A stretch of DNA of 64,000 bases, taken from positions 13,336,601 to 13,400,600 of the forward strand of contig CM070877.1 of NCBI GenBank assembly GCA_036365515.1, in the 5' to 3' direction. Position numbers and translations under genes: made by a program. Of this stretch, positions 54,301-64,000 are shown piece after piece (position 1 is the stretch's first letter; every line of letters starts with the position of its first letter). The notes beneath the pieces were generated by a model. That model did no database searches and was not told the DNA's origin. It saw only the letters and a program-made list of their open reading frames with translations. The stretch is from Torymus aiolomorphi. Taxonomy: Eukaryota > Arthropoda > Insecta > Hymenoptera > Torymidae.

Positions 54301-56564
54301 TATAACTTCGTAGTAGATATATTTATCGATTTTACATTGGTAGCGGGCTTCTTCCGTTCGGCTGATAGATTTTTTTTTTAAAACGATCGATCGGTACTTT
54401 ATACTACATCTCATATCTTTTTTCCTCTAAAAATAACATTGTAGAATCGACTAAAATCAAGAATAACTAGGTGAGAAACGATCGAAGGGAATCCATCGAA
54501 ACGATGAGCGAATCGTAATTCATACCTTACAGACTTATATAATCGTTTATAGCCTTACGTTTTTACATGTCAATTGTAACGTTTAGCGTCAGTAACGTCT
54601 ATAATTACACAGTAAAAAGAACACATATGTTCGATTTCCTGCACCTCACATTTTAACGATTACATCATTTCGCTTACTTCTTCTTTTTACCGTGCACTCG
54701 ACGTTTCTTACATTCTAAATGCGTTTTTTTTCTCGTCTTTATAGCTTTGATTAATAATAATAATTTAATGATAAAAAATGCGCCCCTCGCTCAACTAACT
54801 CAATTCGATTCGCACATTCTTCGTTAATTTAATTCTTGTCGGCGCGCTTCTTCATGTATACGCAGGTTCAAAGCGACGCGTCTCTTAAAATCTATAATCC
54901 TACGGACGATAAAGCGAACAAGATCACTTTCTCCGATCGGCACGAAGTTGTTTTTTTTGTATTATTTTTTAATATCGTTGGCGCGCGTTCGAACACTTGG
55001 AGGCGTGCGTACAGTCTATGAAAGTTTCCGTCATTGTTATGATAATAGAAACAGTTAAATCTACTTTACCTACTGAGCAAAATCGAATTGTATCGACATA
55101 TAAAAATCATTTTACTTTTTATAATCAATGAAGACTATGTAAAAATGATTATGAATTTGTATTTGTTAGTTTATTGATTATATTTAATCCTGGTGAGAGA
55201 AAACTATAATAAAAATAATTCGATATGATGGAAGGTTAGATGTTTGTTTTCCCTATCAGTTGGTAAAGAAAATTTTTCATTTTTCAGCGATTTAAAGTTC
55301 ATTGTGTACTGTGAATCATTAAAAATCAAAATACATTACAATGACGGTTTCTTTATAGACATTTACTTTTTTGGCTAGCATCGTTTTGAATTCTCTGATA
55401 TGTACGCGACGAGTGCGCTCCAAGGCCTTCCGTATTCGAGAGTCAATCTAATAAAATTCGCTCTTTCACTGGGTCTTCGAATCGTTTTTGTTTCTAATTA
55501 GCACTTTGCAATCACTTTTCATTTCTCTAAGTTTCTTATCACGAAAAAAGGCAAAATAGACACTACGTGCACTTTAACTTCTTCATACTTTTCACACATT
55601 TCAACGCACGTTTTGCTCGCTTCTTCTCTTGCGTTACGTTTCTCATTTTTCTTCTCCATCTCTTTTTTATAAATATCAATGTCTATAAACTGTGGAATTA
55701 TTATCGAACACAACGTAACTCGCGGCGTTGTGCACTCGTTATTTATATTTGTTTCCGTTAAATATGTCCTTATATAAGTACGTAACGTCGATCAGGCACG
55801 CAAGTTGGGCAGGGAGCAGCTCGCAGCAAATGGAAGAATTCGCGTACGCGCGCACACACACGATTCCGGCCCGTTTCCCGTTTCTTGCCGTTGCGGCGTT
55901 CTTTCGTTCCTATAACTGTTCAATTTCGTCTCGACGGTTTCGGTTCCATAGCACGATAAGAGTGAGACGAAATGTGAAAATTATGTATCAAAGCAATGAC
56001 TGGCAAAACGAAAAAGAAAGGACTAAGAAATTGGACCCTAATTACTTTCGGTTTTATGAATTTTTACAGAACTAAGGGAAGAAAATACATGAAGAAAAGT
56101 TCTAGTAAAAGCAATGGTATATGGGACTGGACTTGCTTACATTACATAATATTATTGGTGATAGTCAACACAGTTGACTAGATATCTCATTTACCTAGAA
56201 GTACTTAACAAAAATATTTAACAAGTTTTAAGTCCATCCCAGGTCTAATATTTAAAGTATCGCAAGAATTAATATCTATGTACACTAATGCAAATTAACT
56301 TTTCTTCATGTAATAAGAAGAAATAAGTAGAAGATAGATGGAGGCGAAATGAAGAGGCTTAATAGTAAATGTTTTGAATCTGAAAAATGGTTAAAAATGA
56401 TAGCAAGTACATAAGATTTCCTTCATAAACCAGCTCATACTAGTTTATCTTATAAATATTAATGAACTTCAACTGCTGGCCATAATCTTTCCTTTTCACT
56501 AAGTCAATTAATTCAATATGAATGCACATAATTAAAACTAAATTCAACAAGCAGTTTACTGTAT

Positions 56565-56635
56565 CACGTGACAAGTCACGTGGAAACGTGCCACGTACGA
56601 AAGGGCACATGGAACACCACATGACTGATCACGTG
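56565..56635. promoter_or_regulatory. Cluster of five E-box motifs
   Basis: CACGTG occurs at 56565, 56577 and 56630, and CACATG at 56606 and 56618, all within 71 bases. Two are in the extended TCACGTGAC context bound by MITF/TFE- or USF-like bHLH factors. It lies about 330 bases beyond the SK stop codon, so it could be in its 3' UTR or a downstream enhancer. Confidence 0.45.
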
Positions 56636-56961
56636 ACTCCTTATGTAGAATCTCATAATATAGATTCTACAAACTGTTATACGGTAGAGTTTTCAGTTAC
56701 AAAAAGAATTCATTTCACACTGTTACTTAATGAGTGAAAAAAGAAGGGGTAGTAAAGAAGAACTAGGGCAAAAAGAATGATCAGGGACAGAGGGGGTGGG
56801 GGGAAGAACGGTTCAGAGAAGAAAGCGCGCGCGCTCGACGATGTCACAGTCACGAGAATTCGGACGATAACCACGAAATCGCAGCGACGGCGTTAACAAC
56901 GACAACGAGGAAGTCATCGTCTCTCTCCTTAGTAAGAGTGCTGCGGCTGCAGAGACGAGGC

Positions 56962-59900
56962 TCAGCTGTGCGGAGTTGTATCTGAGCCTTGACTCGTACC
57001 GAGTCCTCCGATTCCCGAAGGTAGCCTCGAGGCCGACTGCGAGCCACCCGACTGTTGCTGCTGTTGCGATGTCGTCGTCGACATCGCCGACCTCCCCGTG
57101 CCCGTCTCCGGCACCAAATGTGGCGTCCGGCTCGAGACAGGTGGCAGCACTGGCGATGCCGGCCACGGGTGCAGCGTCACCGTACCCGGTCCGCTCGGCA
57201 CGCTTCTCGAATGTGGCAGCAGACTCGTGGTACCACCGCTGCTGCCTGTGACGTTGACCAGCGGCTGTTGCAGAGTCGACGCGTTGGGCCCGATAATCGA
57301 ACCACTGGCCCCGATGCTCGCGAAGCCCTGGAAGCTCGTCGCCGCTGAACTTGTCGAGCCCCCGATGCCGACAGCGCCACCTAGGAGACCAGTGGCGCCG
57401 CCCCCGGCCCCGCCGCTCGCCGGAGTAGGTGCGAAGCTCCCCGCCGCCGTATCCGGATGCAGGAAATTCCGCCTCTGCTCCTGACGCTCGGCGTGCTGGG
57501 CCATGCAGCGGGTCAATACCTCAGGCAGCATCTCCAGCTGTTCCTGCAGGGACGTCAGCTTGTCCTCGAGACTGGCCAGACGCTCCTCCAGCGCGTCCTG
57601 CCGGCTGCTCATGTCCGAGACTATCTCGTACACGGTGTTCTGCGTCTGTTGAGGTAATAATTTATTGAAATTACGTATTTACAGATTTAAATAGAAAATG
57701 AGATAACTTGGTACTGTTTTACCGACAGATTATAACAATTCCATTCGCAAATGCTCAAATCCTATTAAATTAACTTCATAATAGTATATTGAAACCCAAA
57801 TTTGGGTGCGTTTTTTATAATTGAGAAAAATGATACTGTTGATTTAATGTTGGAACTTCTATAGAAAATAGGTCAATGATATTTTGTCGGTAAAACAGTT
57901 ACACCTTACGATTTGATATGCTAATTCAAACTAGACTTTGATTGATAATCTAATATCTAACCATCAATATTTCCAAGATCAATTTTCAATCATTCATTGA
58001 AATTAATATTCAAAAGATCCGTTATTTAGATAATTTGTCGATCGATTGATTTTATCAGAGCTTTCCACTGCAGCCTTTATTGATGCCGAATCACTCGCTG
58101 ATTCACGTTATTCGTAGAAATGCAGCTTCATTTATGAATTGCAATTTCTTAGCCTCTTTTCTCCCACCAGCCAGCTTCGTGATGCGCCTTCGTTAACTTC
58201 TGCTACGCTTCATCGATATTTTAAAAACTCTTTCAGGACACGTTATAAGTTGAATATCGATGAAAGTCATCCCGTTAATTTATAATTACTAGACTTTTTC
58301 GTACAGTAACACTAAAGAGTATCGTAAATTTATTTTCACGAAAAGGAAAACATTTTTCATTGTAACATAATTCTCTATTGCGTCGTTTGATATTGGAAAA
58401 ATTTTCATTCACTCTCTGTTAATTGATTTTTTTTTAATTTACTTTAAAAATCACAGTCGACTCGTTCGCTCTTTACCGAGTTAGAAAAACTTTTTACAGT
58501 GAATATCTATCAAATATGGCTTTTCATACTTTACATAAATCATATTTTTAATTCATTTCCAACCTCTAAAAACGCACAATTAAAATTCTGATTAAAGCTA
58601 CGATAAAAGCACTGCGCTTAATACACTACACTTTTCATCGTCCGAATCTACCTCTCCAATAAATCTCGGCGCCCCGTTAAAAATCTCCCATCCCCTCCCA
58701 TCACTCCTTTTGTTTGCGACCATAATAGCGCTCGATCAATTTACAGGCTAAACTTACGGACTCCCCCGCGCGTCGCGGCCCCCGCGAAAGTTCGCCGATA
58801 AATCCGAGCTCATTAGAAAATGATATCCCATCCGACCATCCAGCGCGCACAGCAGAGAGGGAGAGAGTTAAAAGCCGGTTGATGGCTGTGCGAGAGAGAA
58901 CGAGAGGGGGAGTTTTTCTACGCGGCGTCCGCACTGTGTATAGCCATCCTTCCGCCCTCGCGCCTCGTTTGGCCGCACTCTCGCGCGAAATCGCGGCTGT
59001 GTTAAATTTGCTGGACGCAGCGGACTTGTTATTTTTGAGTAAATCTTTGGGAAAATTGCGGCGTCTGTGGTTTATGGCGGAGACTGATAAGAGGGAGTGT
59101 TCCTGTTTGCCGTCTCAATGAACGCGGATAAATCTTATGTTGTATAATTTACAGTTTTTTAATTAATTTATTGCTTTTTATATTTTGCAATGGGTCGCAC
59201 GTTATTTATAAAAAAAAAAAGAAAAGAAAAGAAAAAATGTTTTAAAACTATATTGATACCACTCGAAAGATATCCGCGTACCTCTATCAAAGCGCGGAAT
59301 CAATAAAACCGAACTAGTTAAATTTTTTTTAGAAAACTTAATTTTTTAGGAAAACTTAAAGAAAATTTAATAAGCCACAATTATCAAATACAATAACTTT
59401 TGAAAAGCATTAAACACCACAGTTAATTAATTTTTATTTTTATTAGTTAATTTTTGTTAGTTTATCGAAGAGTTCGTAAAAAATTCATTTGTTACATACC
59501 ATTTCGCGGTCACGATTTCAGCCGTAAAATGCGATTTCACGGACCTACGGAAACGCGGCGGTAAAATCGAATTTTACAGCATAGTATACGACAAAATTAG
59601 GTTTGAAATTTGGACATAAAATTTCACGCCCTCTTGTGATCGAGTGACACTCGGACCGGCAACACTGATTTATTTATTATATTTATTTAATTGACAATCG
59701 AAAAATTCAATTTTACAGGCTATAGTGACGAAAAATACTATTTTAGATTTTTATCTTAATAAAATACAAAAACCATCGTAAAATTACTTTTTATGTGTTT
59801 GTCTAAAACTTTCCCCCGTGTAGTACATGGTTTGAATGTTCACAACAAATTCACGATACCATCCAAAGCTAACTGCCTACCTTTTTACACCTATACACCA

Positions 59901-61425
59901 ATTCAACCCTTATCCAACCACTATTAAAACCGATTTTGATAAAAAACATACCTTGGCCATATCCGTTATCGTGTTGGCGTTGTCCATCAGTTTCCGCTGG
60001 TCCATTTTGACCTTCCGCAATCTGCCAACCAGAAACAAACACAAACGTAAAAACATACGTATAACAGAGATTAAAACACGTGTACATGTATTTTCTTTTT
60101 TTTTTTTCGTTCGTCCAAACTCACGCGTAGATGGCCAGGAGGAACTTCCGCTGATGGGTGCGCACGCGGCCTGGATTGACGCGCTTGGCGAGGCGCGTGT
60201 GCTTGTAGATGAGCCACGTCTCGCGCAGCACGTTCGCCGCCGCGTTCTTCAGCTGTGGGAGGGAAGACATAATACTTGCCGTGAGACATGATGCGTGTTT
60301 AGTGAGCCAGGCTGAAGTTGCCGAGTTTCGAGGCCGGATTCTCGCGGTTTCGGGGGAGAATTTCGAGGTTCGTTAAGTTGTTGATGGGAGGCGTTTTGTT
60401 TGACGAAAGATGTATAAAACACGCGGAGTTTGCTTTTGAGGTGAGTGCAAACAAGGTATGAACTTTGAGAGGCAATAATATCATAGTGTTTCTTTTGTGA
60501 GAAGAGACTTTGGTACTCAGAGAAGGAGCTCCTTTTTTTTTTCTAAAAAAGGAGTTTAAGTGCGTATACCGTTTTGAGGACCCGCACATAGCGCCGACGA
60601 GAAAAGACTTTCCTCCCTTATTTTTTTTTTTTTTTTTTTTTTTTAAGTAAAAGAAGTCGTTTCGCGAAAAGGGTATTTCGACTATCTCAAAAAGCACTGC
60701 CCACTTTTATTCTTCTCTGCGGAATATTCAGGAGGGGATAAAAGTGATTTCATAAAAGGAAATACAGTACGACTCTAATACCACGAATGGCAACTTACTT
60801 TTCAACTAACTATATTAAAAAATGTTTTAGAAAATTGCTTTATAAAGTGAACTATTTCATAATAAAATTTTTAAAAATTGCTAAAGATAAACTCCATAAA
60901 TAATCAAATTTCATTAAACAAAAACAAAAAAATTATAATATTATTTTAAGAATTGTGAAATATAATTTATCAACGTAATCCGAATCCTCATCTTCATTTC
61001 CGCTTGAAATAATTAAAATCGAAAATTACAACCCCGAAAGTTTTCCAATCCCGAAATCTCAGCGCGCTTCAACAATTTATCGGCTCCTCCGGCACCTCTC
61101 ACCTATCGACCTCTCCTCTAAGACACTGTGCTCTTAAGAGCCTCCCGGCATGCATAATACAATCCAGCCTCCCCAGACGAGAAAAAAAAAACGAGCGCTC
61201 AGATTCAATTAAACTTTCCATCCTCTCCTTTCTCTTTCTTCCCCTCTTTCTCACACCCATCCACATGCACCCGATAGAATAAAGAATAGGCGGGAAAATG
61301 AAATCGAGGCTCACCCTCTTCGTCAGCTGCGTGTCCATCATGAAATTGTGAACGTGCTTCTCGGCCCTCGTCAGCTCCAGCTTCCTCGAGACGACGGCGA
61401 CGAGGAGGGCCGTACAGCCTGCGCC
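56962..61425 (-). CDS. SK: SK small-conductance Ca2+-activated K+ channel, C-terminal part (partial, 4 exons)
   Basis: This encodes the cytoplasmic C-terminal half of a KCNN/SK channel, a plasma-membrane K+ channel gated by Ca2+-calmodulin. Exons in transcription order are 61425-61315, 60252-60125, 60021-59952 and 57645-56962. They are GT-AG with compatible phases and give 330 codons then TGA. The first encodes the end of S6 and the start of the calmodulin-binding domain ([28 protein letters not shown]). The second holds [15 protein letters not shown] and [13 protein letters not shown]. The third holds [20 protein letters not shown]. The fourth starts [16 protein letters not shown], then a coiled coil of about 35 residues, then a long Gly/Ser/Thr/Pro-rich tail with a five-Gln run. 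These blocks align to human and fly SK proteins. The exons for S1-S6 and the pore are not in this window; they should lie beyond 64000. The reading frame is open at the 5' side, phase 0. Confidence 0.95.
57646..59951 (-). other. SK: SK intron between the CaM-binding and tail exons
   Basis: This 2.3-kb intron has donor AAG|GTATG and acceptor CAACAG. It holds a small inverted-repeat element at about 57712-57901 and a CpG-rich patch at 58720-59100. An AT-rich stretch near 59500-59830 has repeated CGTAAAAT motifs of probable repeat origin. I see no exon in it. Confidence 0.6.
57712..57901. mobile_element. Small inverted-repeat element in the SK intron
   Basis: ACTGTTTTACCGACA at 57713-57727 and its exact complement at 57885-57899 flank about 160 bases that include the hairpin ACCCAAATTTGGGT. 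A MITE is likely. It begins 68 bases upstream (in genomic order, to the right) of the last SK exon's acceptor. Confidence 0.55.
60621..60644. repeat. T24 homopolymer
   Basis: A 24-base T run lies in the SK intron between 60253 and 61314; on the transcribed strand it is poly(A). It may be a retroelement tail or simple repeat and is prone to sequencing error. Confidence 0.9.
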
Positions 61426-64000
61426 CTGTAACAGAGAGGGATAGAGTAGAGGTGGCGATTGAATGGCGGATAAGACGAGGGACGAGGGCGCGGCCGCGAA
61501 TGAATAAGGAAATGTCAATTCCCGGGCATTCTTCTTTATATATATTGCTTTAGCAACGATGAGAAGGCGAGGGAATGCCGGCTATTTCTATTATTTCGAG
61601 ATTAGTTTCCGTAGCTTCGCGCTCGTTTGTTTGTGGAAAGGATGCGACAAGAATGCTTTTTATTGGTGTCTGAAATGGGGCTGGCTGGGTTGAATGTGTA
61701 ATTATACGTTTAAGATAACGGTCTTATAAGGGTGTAGGATTGAAGAATTTGTTGGAGTATGGTAAGGTGATGTTTCAGAATTAACAGATTATAATTAATT
61801 TGAGGATAAAATAAAAATGTTTAAATATTTTAGAGCGCTTTTCTGGAGTATTGGTGGAAATAGTTATAATCCAACAAAAAATAATAGAAAGAGTATTGCA
61901 CAAGGATGGCTAGTATGTAGAAGGATTCAGTAAAATTCTTCAAAATATAAAATTAAGAAAACAAATTCCATGGTGGTAACGGTAAGAAATTAATATCATA
62001 AAAAGGAAAGATTTCATCTAGTATAGAATAGTAACTATTGAAAAAAAAACACTTTTTAAATGTTTTTGATTTACGCATAAATATAACTTGTTCATTTATG
62101 CATAAATATTACTGTTTGAATTTTTTAGATTTTTTTGTGGATACTTGATAGTCCCGCCGATTTTATAGGTTCCCTATGAACGTTTTATTTTGGGACGCAT
62201 GGGTATCATCCTTTTTCTTTAGTATTTTACATACATTTACTTGAAGCACATTCGATATTCTATTGAAAGACTTCAATTCTTTACATACATAAATTTTCGA
62301 TAAATTTAATGTGATTTCTGTTATATTATCATAATACTCTTTATTTTCATCATTAAAAGTGTGCGAAACGAAAACGTAGATTCCTTCCTAGCAACCTTCT
62401 TTTCTCGCATTAAAATACTATTTTAAGATAGAAAAGGTTTTGTCTGGCGATCTGCGATCATAAGGAATATTCTATTCAAGTTTTGAATGATTCCATTCAC
62501 TCAACTCCTTCAGAAACACTTTTAAATTATCAGTAATAAATCAAAACTATAATTAAAAATATTTCAAAAGTGCATCGGGCAAAGTCTAGTTGATAGAATT
62601 ACCTATTCGAAATTGGAATAGAATACTCTATATGTTTTTCTTAAAATGTTATTTGAATCCAAACAAATGATAAAATTTAGAAGTTGTAAAAGTGATATCT
62701 ATATATGTATACTTTAATTAACATCCCAAATAACGAAATGTAACAACAAATTTTGTGTATCTATACTATTTTCAATAATAACAAATATTTTTCTGACTTC
62801 ACCAGCCATTGACACGTTATGACTTATAACTTTTTACAAAGCTACCCTCAAAAGACAATAAAAGCAAAAGAAACACACCTACAAATCCCCTCGTAAACTA
62901 ATGACCCACTCGATCAAACTGCACCGCGCGTCGACGTGTAAAAACTCGGCCCTCGAAACTTCAAACAGCGCAATTCCGTCGACGAAACCGTCTCCAACTT
63001 TCTTCGCTACCCTCCATAAACCCCTCCATACATATACATCCCACCCGTGCCTTGTTTCCTCGTCATTGTACCCTTCCCGTCCGCCATAAACCGATCCGCC
63101 CGACAACGATAACAATTATTCAGCGCCGTCGCAGCTCTCCGTCGTCCCTTTTTCCACCCTCTCTGAAAAGGACATCGGCCTTTCCTCCTCCCCGAGGGTA
63201 ACGAGATTCCTCGAAACAAAAAGCGAGGCGAGAAAAAGTTCGCCCGAGAAAGAGAGATGTATGTGCGCCCGGGGTGGGAGAAGGAAAAAGCGTCGGCGAT
63301 TTATAAGGGGAGAGAAGGGTTGGGAAAAAAATTCGGCGGAGGAGGTAAAGAGGCTTTTTGTATAGGGAGGGAGACAGGGGGACTCGTTTTGAGTATTCTA
63401 ATTAAGTATTCTTCTGCGATAATGGGGGAGTCGGGATAAAAGGACGAGGTGGAGGTAGTGACGGCCGTATGATGAAGGGGATCGATAGGACAAGCGCGAC
63501 GTGCGGCTGCTGGCGGCTGGTACGTGAATTCTTTTTGTGATCGAAAAGGGCGATCGGTTTTTTCGTGATATCGGGGTAAATTATGTTGTGCGTCGGTGTT
63601 TTGTAAGATGAAGGGGGTACCGTATATTCGTTGGTATTTTCATATTTTTACCGATAGAACATTTAGAGAGTAAAATTATTACAGATGTTTGATCTTGAAA
63701 TGAAAGTCGGCGATTGATAGATACAAATAGATTAATAAATTAACTTATTCAGCAATTAGAGGAATTTCGTATTAATTTATTCTATCAGAATACAGTTAGA
63801 ATACAGTTACTATATACATATTACAGAGTTGTCACTATTAGTATTATCAGCTTATGTCAACGTTTAATAATAGTAATAATGTAAGTATTGTAACATATTG
63901 ATATAATATAGTAATAAAATATACATATTTTATTCCAATGTAAAAGAATATTCTAAAGACACAGTAATTGCGGCAAGTCTTATTTTTATAAAAAATTTTC
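61426..64000. other. SK intron sequence to the window edge
   Basis: Upstream of the first visible SK exon (minus strand) I searched for the pore and S5/S6 exon (motif GYGDMVP on the minus strand) and did not see it. The region is AT-rich with CpG-rich patches at 61430-61640 and 62900-63530. It is best read as a long intron. Confidence 0.5.

Larger units (their letters stand above)
45588..56961. other. 11-kb convergent intergenic region / 3' UTRs
   Basis: The protease (plus strand) and SK (minus strand) genes end toward each other here. No spliced coding exon is supported. It probably contains the protease 3' UTR on the left and a long SK 3' UTR on the right. Contents noted are ATA/TAA-rich runs at about 48160-48250 and a palindromic element at 50972-51394. 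A CpG-rich patch lies at 53820-54270, and there is an E-box cluster near 56600. Confidence 0.5.

Noticed and set aside
56976..57668. Several ORFs on the plus strand and in other minus frames opposite the SK tail exon
   Set aside because: They are shadows of the GC-rich SK exon; only the minus frame starting TQNTVYEIV matches a known protein.

Overview
The window reads as insect nuclear DNA, most likely from a hymenopteran and possibly a parasitoid wasp. The order is an inference from protein similarity and genome texture, not a proven assignment. The background is very AT-rich with short CpG-rich patches. Genes are split by GT-AG introns from about 50 bp to about 11 kb, and there are many microsatellites and fold-back or MITE-like repeats. 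No prokaryotic features are present.

Three protein-coding genes can be assembled exon by exon. (1) E(z), the PRC2 histone H3K27 methyltransferase, lies on the minus strand (9391-14335) with ten coding exons and 781 codons. It appears complete, but its last residues are read in a shifted frame. (2) A secreted clip-like-domain trypsin-type serine protease lies on the plus strand (22728-45587) with ten coding exons and 465 codons. It probably has a non-coding leader exon near 17.3-17.7 kb. An extra secreted-protein ORF at 31504 sits inside its second coding intron and may be an alternative first exon or a nested gene. (3) The 3' half of an SK-type (small-conductance Ca2+-activated) potassium channel lies on the minus strand (56962-61425) with four coding exons. 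The pore-bearing exons lie beyond the right edge.

Layout: 1-9390 is gene-poor and repeat-rich. It holds a small palindromic element abutting a 2.2-kb element with long inverted repeats and a truncated ORF, a candidate solo LTR and another fold-back element. E(z) follows at 9.4-14.3 kb, then an intergenic and leader region (14.4-22.5 kb) and the long protease gene (22.7-45.6 kb). The protease introns carry at least six fold-back or TIR elements, one of which contains a degenerate tRNA-derived segment. Between 45.6 and 57 kb the protease and SK genes converge tail to tail across 11 kb without a convincing exon. That interval contains a young TTAA-flanked palindromic element and a dense cluster of CACRTG E-boxes. 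From 57 to 64 kb is the SK gene with its intronic sequence.

The three genes are functionally unrelated (chromatin silencing, extracellular proteolysis, membrane excitability). The most notable observations are the E(z) C-terminal frameshift, the two possible protease N-termini, and the diversity of palindromic non-autonomous elements. I did not find a clearly new multi-gene system.
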